Source: an uncultured Prevotella sp. (GTDB taxonomy: Bacteria > Bacteroidota > Bacteroidia > Bacteroidales > Bacteroidaceae). From it: a stretch of DNA of 64,000 nucleotides. The notes beneath the pieces are model-generated. The model was not told the DNA's origin. It saw nothing but the letters and a program-made list of their open reading frames with translations, and made no database searches. Below, piece after piece: positions 18,171 to 27,098 of this stretch. A program made the position numbers and the translations under genes. Position 1 is the stretch's first letter; each line of letters starts with the position of its first letter. The stretch is taken from assembly GCA_900315525.1 (NCBI GenBank), contig OMZO01000001.1, positions 62,001-126,000 on the forward strand. The letters are read 5' to 3'.

Positions 18171-18947
18171 TTATTGGCCTTTGTACTTGCATATTCCGCG
18201 GCTGGCATTGTGCAGGATATCATCACAGATGACTGGCGCAGCAGCAGCCAAATCGACGATGCGATAAGGAACTTCATTCAGGTAAATCAGCTTGGCAACA
18301 CCTGCCTCTTCCATCTTTTCACCGATAAGCGTGAGGTCGGTTTCGAGATAAAGTTCGTAAGAGCGTACCAGCATCGAATAGCTGCGGGTAGTCACGCGGC
18401 CCTCTGCATCGACATACTGGCCCGTAAACGACTTCTGGAAGCGGTAGGTGCTGACGCCACAGATTTCCTCACAGTGATGGACGAAGGTAAAGCAGTCGGT
18501 ATAATGGATACCGATGATGACATTCTTGGCATGAGAGCGTTCAAGATAGCCAAAGGGAGAGTCAGCCCCGAAAGAGCTAATGTTCTGCATATCGCAGAGG
18601 ATCTGCTGATCCTTACCTGCTACGGCAAAGGAATAAAGCGGATGCTGGGTGCGGCGGAAATCGGCACGACCAAGGGCAAAACCTCCCAAAGCACCCGTCT
18701 TGCAGGGCGTCTTATGATAATCGAAGGCAACACCATGACAGAAATCCCAGTTGAATGTAGGAATCAGCAACGTACCCTCCTGTCCTATCACTTCGAGGAC
18801 AGCATGAAGGAAAGCATCACGGTCGAAACGCTCGCCATTGCGCAAGGCTGTGAACATCAGCTGCATGATGTCGGAGGTAAGCAGTACGACGTCGCCCCGC
18901 TTGAGTCCCCAGTGTTTCGGCAGATCCAGATAACTAATGTACGCCAT
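18171..18947 (-). CDS. AAC(3)-fold acyltransferase, probably not an antibiotic-resistance enzyme
   Basis: Relative of aminoglycoside 3-N-acetyltransferases. Start chosen at 18947 (MAYISYLDLPKHWGLKRGD), overlapping the carrier-protein gene by 14 bp; the longer frame to 19013 would overlap it by 80 bp. Family features: TLLIPTFNWDF, RTQHPLYSFAVAG, FGADSPFGYL, and GIHYTDCFTFVHHCEE with the conserved His and Glu. 258 residues. It directly follows an acyl carrier protein and an adenylating enzyme, so its acyl donor may be a carrier-bound thioester instead of acetyl-CoA; this is inference. The acceptor is unknown. Confidence 0.8.
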   Translation of the reverse strand: MAYISYLDLPKHWGLKRGDVVLLTSDIMQLMFTALRNGERFDRDAFLHAVLEVIGQEGTLLIPTFNWDFCHGVAFDYHKTPCKTGALGGFALGRADFRRTQHPLYSFAVAGKDQQILCDMQNISSFGADSPFGYLERSHAKNVIIGIHYTDCFTFVHHCEEICGVSTYRFQKSFTGQYVDAEGRVTTRSYSMLVRSYELYLETDLTLIGEKMEEAGVAKLIYLNEVPYRIVDLAAAAPVICDDILHNASRGICKYKGQ

Positions 18948-19164
18948 ACTTTCCGAGCATGGCGATGATGGTATCCACAGAGGTAAAATTCTCAGGAACG
19001 ACATCAACACCATTAATCCTGAAATTAAAAGTAATCTCCAGGTTGGTCACCAGACTCACGATATCATAGGAATCGAGCAAACCTGCTTCCATAAAGTCCA
19101 CATCTTCAGTAAAATCGCACTCAGGACGAATGGTGGACAGAATCTCTAATATCTTTTCTTTCAT
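18934..19164 (-). CDS. Acyl / peptidyl carrier protein
   Basis: 76-residue, acidic, helical protein. The phosphopantetheine site is GLLDSYDIVSL with the attachment Ser at about residue 32, and the family's last-helix pattern is present (FTSVDTIIAML). The motif LLDS instead of the fatty-acid type GADSLD resembles DltC and stand-alone peptidyl carriers. Placed 11 bp after the adenylating enzyme and overlapping the AAC(3)-like gene, so the three are almost surely cotranslated partners. Confidence 0.88.
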   Translation of the reverse strand: MKEKILEILSTIRPECDFTEDVDFMEAGLLDSYDIVSLVTNLEITFNFRINGVDVVPENFTSVDTIIAMLGKYGVH

Positions 19165-19175
19165 AATCTTCTTGC

Positions 19176-20705
19176 TTATTCATTGACCTGCTTCTTGTAG
19201 AAGAGACGGTCGATCTTACCATTAGCATTACGCTGCAACTGCTCCAAATGATGGAAAGCCGTAGGGATCATATACTTAGGCAACACTTTTCCAATCTGCA
19301 AGCGGAACTCAGAAACGGGAATCTCCTCAGCAGCCTCATAAAAAAGTGTAATCTGCTTATCACGCTGGTTGTAGACGATGCAGCCGTTCTTCACCAATTT
19401 CAGAGTGTTGATAATCACATGCTCAATCTCACCAAGATCGGTGCGATAACCCATGTGCTTTACAATATTATCCTTGCGTCCCTTGAACACGATCAGTCCC
19501 TCATCGTTCAGACAGACTATATCACCCGTGCGATAGATCAATTCTGGATAGGCCTTGTTCAACGGATTCTGCACGAACACGGCAGCCGTCTTCTCTGGAT
19601 TATTGTAATAACCCATCGCCAGCGACGTACCACGCACACAGAGTTCGCCCTCCACACCTGGCTCTGTCACAACATGATCTTCATCGTCAAGAATCAGAAT
19701 GTTAGTATTGCGACAGGGATAGCCGATGGGCAGCGGCTCTTCGTCAGGTATCTCCTTATTAATAATATAATAGGTGCAGTCGAGGGTAATCTCTATCGGG
19801 CCATAGAGATTGGCGAAGGTCACCTCAGACAGATGGTGATGCCAATAGTTGAATTGTTTCGTGGGGAACACCTCGCCTGCAAACCACACCGTGCGCAGAC
19901 TTTTGAGCTTGAAGGCAGAGAGCAGATCCATATTGGCAATGTTTACCATGATGGTGGGCACCCAGAAGAGAAAGTTCACCTTGTGCTGCTCGAGCACCTC
20001 GAGGATCTTCGCCGGGAAGGCAGCCAGATGGGCAGGGAGCACCACGAGTGTGCTGGCCTTTGCCATCAGCATGCAGAGTTCGAAACTGTAGATATCAAAC
20101 ACAATCGGAGAGAGGGATCCCATTACGAGGTCATCGTCAAAATGGAATGTGTCAATAGCCCAGTCGATAAAATCGAAGAAACTCTTATGATTGAGAACCA
20201 CACCCTTAGGCGTTCCTGTAGAACCAGAAGTGTTAATGATACATGAAGGATCAGTGTCGATAATCGTCGACAGTCGCCCGATGATGTCTGCGGAGTCCAC
20301 ATCTGCTGTCCCACCAGCCTCATCAAGCAGGATAACCTTCATCGTGGAGGGAATGATACCTTCGATGGACTTGATCTGACGGGTTGTAGAAATGATGGCA
20401 GCAGGCTCCACCAGCTGCAGGATATTGCGGATACGCTCTGCTGGCGTCTTGATATCGAGGTTCATGTAGAAGTCCCCAGCATAAAGAATTCCCAAATCGG
20501 CATAAACACTCTCTATGGACTTGTCGAGGAAGACGCCCACTGCTCTGTTCTGACCAATGCCCAAGGCCATCAGCGCAGAAGCCAGTTGAAGGGATTTCCT
20601 GTGTAGGTCAGAGAAAACAATCTCCCTGTCCTTATCAATCACAGCCACCTTCTGCGGATACTTCTTAACCGTTTCTTCAAATAACTCTATCAGACTTACC
20701 TTCAT
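19176..20705 (-). CDS. DltA-like amino-acid adenylating enzyme (ANL superfamily)
   Basis: Activates a carboxylic acid with ATP and loads it on a carrier protein. 509 residues, a stand-alone adenylation domain. Core motifs: INTSGSTGTPKGVV (A3), VFDIYSFELCML (A4, with the Asp that contacts an amino group in amino-acid-activating members), YRTGDIV (A7), GRKDNIVKHMGYRTDLGEIE (A8) and NANGKIDR with the catalytic Lys (A10). It resembles D-alanine:carrier ligases. Gram-negative bacteria have no teichoic acids and no dltB or dltD is nearby, so the product is likely something else. The terminator of pnp lies upstream; no clear promoter is visible. Confidence 0.85.
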   Translation of the reverse strand: MKVSLIELFEETVKKYPQKVAVIDKDREIVFSDLHRKSLQLASALMALGIGQNRAVGVFLDKSIESVYADLGILYAGDFYMNLDIKTPAERIRNILQLVEPAAIISTTRQIKSIEGIIPSTMKVILLDEAGGTADVDSADIIGRLSTIIDTDPSCIINTSGSTGTPKGVVLNHKSFFDFIDWAIDTFHFDDDLVMGSLSPIVFDIYSFELCMLMAKASTLVVLPAHLAAFPAKILEVLEQHKVNFLFWVPTIMVNIANMDLLSAFKLKSLRTVWFAGEVFPTKQFNYWHHHLSEVTFANLYGPIEITLDCTYYIINKEIPDEEPLPIGYPCRNTNILILDDEDHVVTEPGVEGELCVRGTSLAMGYYNNPEKTAAVFVQNPLNKAYPELIYRTGDIVCLNDEGLIVFKGRKDNIVKHMGYRTDLGEIEHVIINTLKLVKNGCIVYNQRDKQITLFYEAAEEIPVSEFRLQIGKVLPKYMIPTAFHHLEQLQRNANGKIDRLFYKKQVNE

Positions 20706-20730
20706 GTTCTTATACCATTGTTATCAGCAA

Positions 20731-20761
20731 AGAGCACAAGGGGTCAAACCCTTTGTGCTCT
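20731..20761 (-). terminator. Terminator of pnp
   Basis: 13-bp stem AGAGCACAAAGGG / CCCCTTGTGCTCT on the minus strand around TTTGA, followed by TTTGCTG. The T-run is short. Confidence 0.7.
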
Positions 20762-20815
20762 TATGCAGTCTTTATTTGAGCGCAAGCAAATTTTTCACTC
20801 TTCGCTTTTCACTTC

Positions 20816-23137
20816 TTAAAAGTCCATGTTGTCGAGCGAATCGCTAAAATCCTTTGGCGCCTCTTCCTGATGCTCAGGATGTGGGCGATGCTCACCACGA
20901 TCGCGACGATCACGACGGTCTCCACGATCAGGACGACGGTCACGACGCTCACCGCGCTCAGGGCGCTCACGACGCTCACCGCGTACGGGACGCTCTACAT
21001 AGTCGGCAGGCTTCTCAATCAGAACACGATGAGACAGCTTGTACTTGCCTGTCTTCGGATCAATTTCCAGCAACTTCACCTTAATCTTGTCACCTTCCTT
21101 GATACCAGCTTCCTCGACAGTCTCAAGGCGCTTCCAGTCGATTTCTGAAATATGAAGCAAGCCGTCCTTGCCAGGCATAATCTCAACGAAACAGCCATAA
21201 GGCATAATTGAGCGTACGGTACCCTCATATATCTCGCCTACCTCAGGGATGGCAACGATAGCCTTAATCTTGGCAATAGCAGCATCAATGCTATCCTTAT
21301 TTGGAGCGCTAACCTGCACCTTACCAACGCCTTCGGTCTCATCGATAGTGATAGTAGCACCTGTATCCTCCTGCATCTGCTGGATAATCTTACCACCAGG
21401 GCCAATCACAGCACCAATGAACTCCTTAGGAATATCAAAGGCAACAATACGAGGAACCTGAGGCTTCATCTCGGCACGTGGCTCAGCTATCGTGTCTGTC
21501 AGGCACTTCAAGATGTGCTCACGACCGGCCTTAGCCTGCATCAGAGCCTTCTCAAGAATCTCAAAGCTCAGACCGTCGCACTTGATATCCATCTGGGTAG
21601 CGGTCAGACCATCTTTCGTACCAGTGGTCTTGAAGTCCATATCACCCAAGTGATCCTCGTCACCAAGGATATCACTCAACACAGCATATTTATCTTCTCC
21701 TGGATTCTTAATCAGACCCATGGCGATACCAGAAACAGGCTTCTTCATAGGAACACCAGCATCCATCAGAGCGAGGGTACCAGCACATACAGTAGCCATT
21801 GAAGAAGAACCATTAGACTCGAGAATCTGGCTAACCAGACGAACCGTATAAGGGAAGTCCTCAGGAATCTGACCCTTCAGCCCGCGCCATGCCAGATGAC
21901 CATGGCCAATCTCACGACGACCTACACCGCGCTGAGCCTTAGCCTCACCAGTACAGAATGGGGGGAAGTTATAATGGAGAAGGAAGCGCTGATAGCTCTT
22001 GTCAAGCACATCGTCAACCATCTTCTCATCAAGTTTAGTACCTAAGGTACATGTACTCAGAGACTGTGTCTCACCACGAGTAAAAATGGAGCTTCCGTGA
22101 GGCATTGGCAGAGGAGAAACCTCGCACCAGATCGGGCGAATCTCATCGGTCTTACGACCATCAAGACGGATACCCTCATCGAGGATACAACGACGCATAG
22201 CATCGCGCTCTACATCGTGATAGTAGCGCTCCATCATAGCGTACTTTTCCTCAAGCTCATCCTCAGTTAAATCAGCATGCTCAGCAGCATATTTCTCCTT
22301 GAAATCAGCCAGGATCTTCTCGAAAGCCTCAGCACGAGCCTGCTTCTCGAGAGCCTGTTTTGTAACGTCGTAGGCAGGCTGATACAGTTCCTTGTTCATA
22401 CGCTCACGCAGCTCCTCATCGTTCACCTCGTGGTCGTACTCACGCTTGACATCCTTACCCAGTTCCTTTGAAAGTTCGGTCTGGAGTTCGCACATAGGTT
22501 TGATAGCAGCCATAGCAGCCTTCAAGGCACCGATCATATCTTGTTCCGACACCTCTTTCATCTCACCCTCCACCATCATGATGTTCTCAGCAGAAGCGCC
22601 AACCATGATATCCATGTCGGCTTCCTTCATTTGCTCAAAGGTAGGATTAATGACATACTCTCCGTTGATGCGGGCTACACGAACCTCGCTGATGGGACAC
22701 TCGAAAGGAATGTCAGAGCAGGCCAGAGCAGCAGAAGCTGCAAAGCCAGCCAATGCATCGGGCTGATCCACACCATCGGCAGAGAGCAACATCACATTCA
22801 CAAATACCTCAGCATGGTAGTTTGAAGGGAAGAGCGGGCGGAGCACACGGTCCACCAGTCTTGATGTCAGGATTTCGTTGTCGCTGGCTTTGCCTTCGCG
22901 CTTGGTAAATCCGCCGGGGAAACGACCGGCTGCACTGTACTGTTCACGATAATCTACCTGCAAAGGCATGAAATCTGTTCCGGGAACTGCATCTTTTGCG
23001 GCACAAACGGTGGCGAGCAATACGGTGTTGTTCATACGGAGAACAACAGAGCCGTCGGTCTGTTTTGCCACTTTCCCGGTTTCAATGGTGATGGTACGTC
23101 CATCAGCCAATTGAAGGGTTTTTGTAATTACGTTCAT
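20816..23137 (-). CDS. pnp: Polyribonucleotide nucleotidyltransferase (PNPase)
   Basis: 3'-5' phosphorolytic exoribonuclease. Domain order: RNase PH 1 (residues about 10-230), alpha-helical linker (240-325), RNase PH 2 (335-560, with [15 protein letters not shown] and the Asp-rich site [20 protein letters not shown]), KH (about 570-630, [12 protein letters not shown]), S1 (about 640-710, [17 protein letters not shown]). The final 60 residues are a disordered Arg/Asp/Glu tail of RGERRDR-like repeats, which may add RNA affinity. 773 residues, slightly longer than E. coli because of the tail. Single gene between two promoter regions. Confidence 0.98.
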   Translation of the reverse strand: MNVITKTLQLADGRTITIETGKVAKQTDGSVVLRMNNTVLLATVCAAKDAVPGTDFMPLQVDYREQYSAAGRFPGGFTKREGKASDNEILTSRLVDRVLRPLFPSNYHAEVFVNVMLLSADGVDQPDALAGFAASAALACSDIPFECPISEVRVARINGEYVINPTFEQMKEADMDIMVGASAENIMMVEGEMKEVSEQDMIGALKAAMAAIKPMCELQTELSKELGKDVKREYDHEVNDEELRERMNKELYQPAYDVTKQALEKQARAEAFEKILADFKEKYAAEHADLTEDELEEKYAMMERYYHDVERDAMRRCILDEGIRLDGRKTDEIRPIWCEVSPLPMPHGSSIFTRGETQSLSTCTLGTKLDEKMVDDVLDKSYQRFLLHYNFPPFCTGEAKAQRGVGRREIGHGHLAWRGLKGQIPEDFPYTVRLVSQILESNGSSSMATVCAGTLALMDAGVPMKKPVSGIAMGLIKNPGEDKYAVLSDILGDEDHLGDMDFKTTGTKDGLTATQMDIKCDGLSFEILEKALMQAKAGREHILKCLTDTIAEPRAEMKPQVPRIVAFDIPKEFIGAVIGPGGKIIQQMQEDTGATITIDETEGVGKVQVSAPNKDSIDAAIAKIKAIVAIPEVGEIYEGTVRSIMPYGCFVEIMPGKDGLLHISEIDWKRLETVEEAGIKEGDKIKVKLLEIDPKTGKYKLSHRVLIEKPADYVERPVRGERRERPERGERRDRRPDRGDRRDRRDRGEHRPHPEHQEEAPKDFSDSLDNMDF

Positions 23138-23207
23138 CTTGAATTTAAAACATCTAAAAATAAAAACTTCACAGCAACAAGAGCGCTGTCCTGTCGCAAA
23201 AACGGCG

Positions 23208-23215
23208 CAAAGTTA
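23208..23215 (-). promoter_or_regulatory. -7 element before pnp
   Basis: TAACTTTG on the minus strand, giving a start near 23201 and a leader of about 64 nt. No good -33 TTG at the usual spacing. Confidence 0.5.
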
Positions 23216-23265
23216 CACATTATAATATAAATAAACGAAGAAATCGGGAATATTTTTCGTTTTTT

Positions 23266-23296
23266 TTGGTATTTTGCGCACTTATTCGTACCTTTG
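23266..23296 (+). promoter_or_regulatory. Promoter of the thioredoxin-fold lipoprotein gene
   Basis: TTG 23266-23268, 20-bp spacer, TACCTTTG 23289-23296. Divergent from the pnp promoter. Confidence 0.8.
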
Positions 23297-23322
23297 CAGC
23301 CAAAAATAAACAAACAACGACA

Positions 23323-24477
23323 ATGAGACATATTTGGAAAGCGGCGGCCTTCGTTGCAACCGCATTGACCATTGCATCGTGCAATGAAGGGAAATTTACA
23401 GTAGAGGGACAGATCGAAAACGCCAAAGATTCTGTACTTTACTTTGAGAATGTCGGTCTAGAAGGTATCAATGTACTTGACTCCATCACACTTGACAATA
23501 ACGGCAACTTCTCTTTCAGCGAAGCTGCTCCCGGTTCTCCTGAATTCTATCGTCTGCGTATCGCCGACCAGATTATCAACGTCAGCATCGACTCCACTGA
23601 AACCGTACAGTTCAAGGGACAATATCCGGGAATGGCTTCTAACTACACCGTTAGTGGCTCTGACAACTGTGAGAAAATCAAGGAACTTACCTTAAAACAA
23701 ATGGACTTGCAGAGCCGTGCCATCGCCATTCAGCGTAATACAGCCATCGGTGTGGACGAGGCCAATGACAGTATCCAAGAGCTTATCAATGCCTATAAGG
23801 AAGAAGTAAAGCACAATTACATCTACAAAGAGCCCATGAAGGCTTATTCTTATTTCGCACTTTTCCAGGCTATTGGCAATTATCTTATCTTCAACCCTCG
23901 CACCAACAAAGACGATATCAAGGCTTTTGCTGCCGTTGCCACAAGCTGGGACACATATTACCCACATGCAGAACGCGGCCAAAACCTACACAACATCGCT
24001 ATTGAGGGCATGAAAAACCAGCGTATTGTAGATGCCCAGAATTCTCAGTTCCAGGTTGAGGCCAATAAAGTAAATGAAGCAGGCGTACTCGATATCGCCC
24101 TACCCGACAACCACGGACAAGAACGCCATCTGACTGATTTGAAAGGTCAGGTTGTACTCCTCGATTTCCATATTTTCGCCATGAACGATTCTCCTGCACG
24201 TATCATTATGCTCCGCGAGCTTTATAACAAATACCATCAGCAGGGACTTGAGATCTATCAAGTATCACTCGATCCTGACGAGCATTTCTGGAAACAGCAG
24301 ACTGCGGCACTTCCTTGGATTAGCGTCCGCGATGCAGATGGTGTGAATTCACAGCGACTGATGTTATATAACATTCAGGCTGTACCCGACTTTTTCATCA
24401 TCGACAGAGGTAACAACCTTGTAAAACGCGCCATTCAAATCAAAGATTTGGAGGCAGAGATCAAACAACTGCTATAG
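23323..24477 (+). CDS. DUF4369 / thioredoxin-fold lipoprotein without the CXXC site
   Basis: Lipoprotein with lipobox TIASC (Cys20); the start at 23323 follows the promoter. Residues 25-125 form the N-terminal beta domain common in Bacteroidota TlpA-like proteins (GQIENAKDSVLYFENVGLEG). Residues about 250-384 have a peroxiredoxin/TlpA fold: DNHGQERHLTDLKGQVVLLD, then FHIFAMNDSPARI where other members have the CXXC active site, and the cis-Pro loop AVPDFFIID. With no cysteine besides Cys20 in the active region it cannot be a normal disulfide reductase. A binding or signalling role is possible. 384 residues; single-gene unit with its own promoter and terminator. Confidence 0.82.
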   Translation: MRHIWKAAAFVATALTIASCNEGKFTVEGQIENAKDSVLYFENVGLEGINVLDSITLDNNGNFSFSEAAPGSPEFYRLRIADQIINVSIDSTETVQFKGQYPGMASNYTVSGSDNCEKIKELTLKQMDLQSRAIAIQRNTAIGVDEANDSIQELINAYKEEVKHNYIYKEPMKAYSYFALFQAIGNYLIFNPRTNKDDIKAFAAVATSWDTYYPHAERGQNLHNIAIEGMKNQRIVDAQNSQFQVEANKVNEAGVLDIALPDNHGQERHLTDLKGQVVLLDFHIFAMNDSPARIIMLRELYNKYHQQGLEIYQVSLDPDEHFWKQQTAALPWISVRDADGVNSQRLMLYNIQAVPDFFIIDRGNNLVKRAIQIKDLEAEIKQLL

Positions 24478-24488
24478 ACACAAAACGA

Positions 24489-24536
24489 GTGATATATGCA
24501 AGAAAATCCGTGAAATTCTTGCATATATCACTTTTT
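24489..24536 (+). terminator. Terminator after the thioredoxin-fold gene
   Basis: Perfect 16-bp inverted repeat GTGATATATGCAAGAA (24489-24504) / TTCTTGCATATATCAC (24516-24531) followed by TTTTT. Its right arm contains the -33 TTG of the tRNA-Val promoter. Confidence 0.88.
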
Positions 24537-24549
24537 CTTCTTACCTTTG
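24519..24549 (+). promoter_or_regulatory. Promoter of tRNA-Val
   Basis: TTG 24519-24521 and TACCTTTG 24542-24549 with 20 bp between; mature tRNA starts at 24566. Confidence 0.8.
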
Positions 24550-24565
24550 CAACCGCAAATGAAAA

Positions 24566-24639
24566 GTCGGCATAGCTCAGCTGGTTAGAGTATCACCTTG
24601 ACATGGTGGGGGTCCTTGGTCCGAATCCAAGTGTCGACA
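24566..24639 (+). tRNA. tRNA-Val (anticodon GAC)
   Basis: 74-nt cloverleaf: acceptor GTCGGCA with TGTCGAC (one G-U), D arm GCTC-GGTTA-GAGT, anticodon arm CACC-TTGACAT-GGTG with GAC, T arm CTTGG-TCCGAAT-CCAAG, discriminator A. CCA is not encoded (the genome continues CAAAAA). Its 3' acceptor strand is also the base of the terminator stem that follows. Confidence 0.93.
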
Positions 24640-24679
24640 CAAAAAGAGGCAACAATGAAGTTGCCTCTTTTTGTGTCGA
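24634..24679. terminator. Bidirectional terminator between tRNA-Val and the convergent esterase gene
   Basis: Perfect 20-bp stem: 24634-24653 pairs with 24660-24679 around AATGAA. The inner part GAGGCAAC/GTTGCCTC is followed by TTTTTGTG on both strands. The outer seven bases on the left belong to the tRNA acceptor stem. Confidence 0.9.
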
Positions 24680-24692
24680 TACCCGATCTTCC

Positions 24693-25529
24693 TCAAAAGC
24701 TTTCAAGCCAACCCTTCAACTCAAATACCATCTGATAGTGATAGGTAAACGACTCACGATAGCCCCAGCCATGACCACCAGTAGGATAGATATGAATCGA
24801 GGCTGGCACATCATGTTTGTAAAGCTGTTGATAATATCCAAAGCCATTTGCAGCAGGCACCGCCTTGTCATCGTCACTTAAGGCAAGGAACGCACGAGGT
24901 GTCGTACGATTCACCTGAAGATCGTTACTATACTCTGTCTCCAATTTACGCAATTCTTTCTTCGAATGACCTTCTCCAAGGAAATTGTCGTGTGAACCCT
25001 TATGCGTAAATCCCAAATCCATCGTGATAACAGGATAGAAAAGAATCTGGAAATTCGGAGCTGCCTCACCAGTGGAATGAGTGGCAATAGTAGAAGCCAG
25101 ATGACCACCAGCAGAGAATCCCATGATACCGACATTATTACGATCAATATGCCATTCCACAGCATGACGGCGCACTGTCTTCATAGCCTCCTCAGCATCA
25201 GAGATTGGAATCATAGGATTACCATGAGGCATACGATATTTCAACACGACAAGGGCAATTCCCTGATTGTTGAAGAACGTTGCCCACTGATGCCCCTCAT
25301 GATCCATAGCCAAATGGCTATAGCCACCACCAGGGCAGCATACCACAGCTCTTCCCGTCGCCTTCTTTGCGTCTGGAAGATAGACAGTCAATTCCGCCCT
25401 GTCTTTGTCATCGCCGTTTGAATTTGGTGCCCCTTTGGGCCATAGTTCCATGTTTGTCCCTTTCTGTGCAAGACTCACTGCCGAAACCATCAGCAGCAAG
25501 AGTGTTGGTAGTAATTTCAGATTTTTCAT
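24693..25529 (-). CDS. Secreted alpha/beta hydrolase (lipase/esterase, BD-FAE-like)
   Basis: Start at 25529 (MKNLKLLPTLLLLMVSAVSLA, signal peptide) because the frame's first codon at 25544 lies almost at the predicted transcription start. Oxyanion motif PGGGYSHLA, nucleophile elbow GFSAGGHLAS, Asp in SDDDKAVP and His in GGHGWG, so a complete triad. 278 residues. Such secreted hydrolases in gut Bacteroidota are often acetyl- or feruloyl-esterases acting on plant glycans; the divergent neighbour is also a carbohydrate esterase, which supports this, but the substrate is not determined. Confidence 0.86.
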   Translation of the reverse strand: MKNLKLLPTLLLLMVSAVSLAQKGTNMELWPKGAPNSNGDDKDRAELTVYLPDAKKATGRAVVCCPGGGYSHLAMDHEGHQWATFFNNQGIALVVLKYRMPHGNPMIPISDAEEAMKTVRRHAVEWHIDRNNVGIMGFSAGGHLASTIATHSTGEAAPNFQILFYPVITMDLGFTHKGSHDNFLGEGHSKKELRKLETEYSNDLQVNRTTPRAFLALSDDDKAVPAANGFGYYQQLYKHDVPASIHIYPTGGHGWGYRESFTYHYQMVFELKGWLESF

Positions 25530-25554
25530 TAATACAATATCCATATTTTTGCTG

Positions 25555-25562
25555 CAAAGATA
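25555..25562 (-). promoter_or_regulatory. -7 element of the secreted esterase gene
   Basis: TATCTTTG on the minus strand followed by CAGC; transcription start expected near 25548. The -33 is poor. Confidence 0.55.
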
Positions 25563-25581
25563 ATTATTTTATTTTTATTTT

Positions 25582-25613
25582 TTTGTTTTACGCCCAACTT
25601 TTTCGTATCTTTG
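25582..25613 (+). promoter_or_regulatory. Promoter of the sialate O-acetylesterase-like gene
   Basis: TTTG 25582-25585, 20-bp spacer, TATCTTTG 25606-25613 followed by CAGG. Divergent to the esterase promoter; the two -7 boxes are mirror images (CTGCAAAGATA and TATCTTTGCAG). Confidence 0.8.
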
Positions 25614-25643
25614 CAGGCAGAAAACTTAAGACAACGACTCAAT

Positions 25644-27095
25644 ATGAAGAAAATTCTAACTATCCTGGCACTCGCCACACTAACAATCAGTACACAAGCA
25701 AAAGTAAGGCTGCCGCATATTATCGGCGACAACATGGTACTTCAACAACAGACAGAAGCCCGGCTCTGGGGATGGGCAAAACCTGGTAAGACAATTAAGG
25801 TTACCACCTCGTGGAACAATCAGGCTGTAAGCACTAAGGCCGATAAAGATGGACAGTGGCTCGTAAAAGTGAAGACACCCGAAGCTTCCTACGCCCCATT
25901 ATCAATTACCTTCGACGATGGTGAGCCTCTCACAATTAATAATGTACTCGCGGGTGAGGTATGGGTATGTGCAGGGCAGTCGAATATGGAGATGCCTGTT
26001 AAAGGATTCTGGATGTGCCCCGTCAAAGACTATAATAAAGTCGTCATCGACGCAGCCAACCACACGGGTGTCCGTTCGGTGAAGATTCCCAGTGTGATGT
26101 CATCAAAACCGCTCAACGATGCCCAGTGCGAGTGGCGTACCTGCTCCCCTAACACTGTCGGCGAGTTCTCTGCTACTGGTTATTTCTTTGCTCGCACGAT
26201 ACATCAGGCCTTGAACATCCCTATTGGTCTCATCGAGGCGAACAAAGGAGGATCACGCGTGGAAAGCTGGCTGACCAAGGAGAATCTGGAAAAATACACC
26301 AACGACCCGACAGATTCTGTTGAAATCTGCAAGAAATGGGACAAATGGGACTATCATCGTTCACTGCTTTGGGGTAACGGCACCTTCAATCCCATCCTAA
26401 ACTTCACCGTCAAAGGCATCCTCTACTATCAGGGTTGCTCGAACGTAGGCGATCCTGGTGACCAATACTCAGAACGCATGAAACTGCTTGTTGACCAATG
26501 GCGAGGACAATTCGGATTGGGTGAGATTCCTTTCTATTTTGTACAGATTGCCCCTTATGCATATGGTGATGGTCTTGACGGTATCAGCGGAGCCAAACTT
26601 CGTGAACAACAGTTCAAGGCTTCTCAGATTATTCCCAACAGTAGCCTTGTCTGCACCAATGACTTGGTCTATCCCTATGAGTTCTCCCAGATTCACCCCA
26701 CTCAGAAATGCGAAGTTGGCGAGCGACTGGCATATACAGCACTGAACCGCGACTACGGCTTCGAAGGACTTCTGTACAAGAGTCCGTCGTATAAAGATAT
26801 GACCATCAAGGAAGATGCCGTCTATATCCATCTGCAAGACAACTACCATACCGATGCGCCTTTCGAGGATATTGAAGGTTTTGAGATTGCAGGTGAGAAC
26901 AAAGTTTTCCATCCAGCTACGGCTCAACACTTCTGGCAAGAAGGTGGCGGCTATTGGGACGAGGCCATCAAGATTAGTTCGCCCGAAGTGAAGAAGCCTG
27001 TTGCCGTTCGTTATTGTTTTAAGAATTTCCAACTCGGCAATGTAAAAAATGCCGGAGGACTGCCACTATTCCCATTCCGTACTGACAACTGGTAA
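25644..27095 (+). CDS. Sialate O-acetylesterase family (SGNH carbohydrate esterase)
   Basis: Signal peptide residues 1-19 (ILALATLTISTQA); the start at 25644 lies just downstream of the promoter. N-terminal beta-sandwich (20-105), then an SGNH domain: AGQSNMEMPV with the nucleophile Ser in block I, EANKGGSRVESW, YYQGCSNVGD, and the Asp-x-x-His equivalent near QIHPTQKCEVGERLA. An Ig-like jelly-roll insert and a C-terminal beta domain (VRYCFKNFQLGN) complete the 483 residues. In Bacteroidota this family removes acetyl groups from sialic acids or from xylan and other plant glycans; the present context favours plant glycans. Confidence 0.88.
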   Translation: MKKILTILALATLTISTQAKVRLPHIIGDNMVLQQQTEARLWGWAKPGKTIKVTTSWNNQAVSTKADKDGQWLVKVKTPEASYAPLSITFDDGEPLTINNVLAGEVWVCAGQSNMEMPVKGFWMCPVKDYNKVVIDAANHTGVRSVKIPSVMSSKPLNDAQCEWRTCSPNTVGEFSATGYFFARTIHQALNIPIGLIEANKGGSRVESWLTKENLEKYTNDPTDSVEICKKWDKWDYHRSLLWGNGTFNPILNFTVKGILYYQGCSNVGDPGDQYSERMKLLVDQWRGQFGLGEIPFYFVQIAPYAYGDGLDGISGAKLREQQFKASQIIPNSSLVCTNDLVYPYEFSQIHPTQKCEVGERLAYTALNRDYGFEGLLYKSPSYKDMTIKEDAVYIHLQDNYHTDAPFEDIEGFEIAGENKVFHPATAQHFWQEGGGYWDEAIKISSPEVKKPVAVRYCFKNFQLGNVKNAGGLPLFPFRTDNW

Positions 27096-27098
27096 GAC

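Noticed and set aside
18171..18947. AAC(3)-like gene as an aminoglycoside-resistance determinant
   Set aside because: It is tightly linked to a carrier protein and an adenylating enzyme, has diverged sequence and no mobile-element context; a biosynthetic role fits better.
18123..18968. Long plus-strand open frame of 281 codons
   Set aside because: Antisense to the AAC(3)-like and carrier-protein genes, no promoter or protein family resemblance; it is a codon-bias shadow.
19248..20246. Plus-strand open frame of 332 codons
   Set aside because: Antisense to the adenylating enzyme, whose motifs are complete on the minus strand; composition (many His, Arg) is unlike a real protein.
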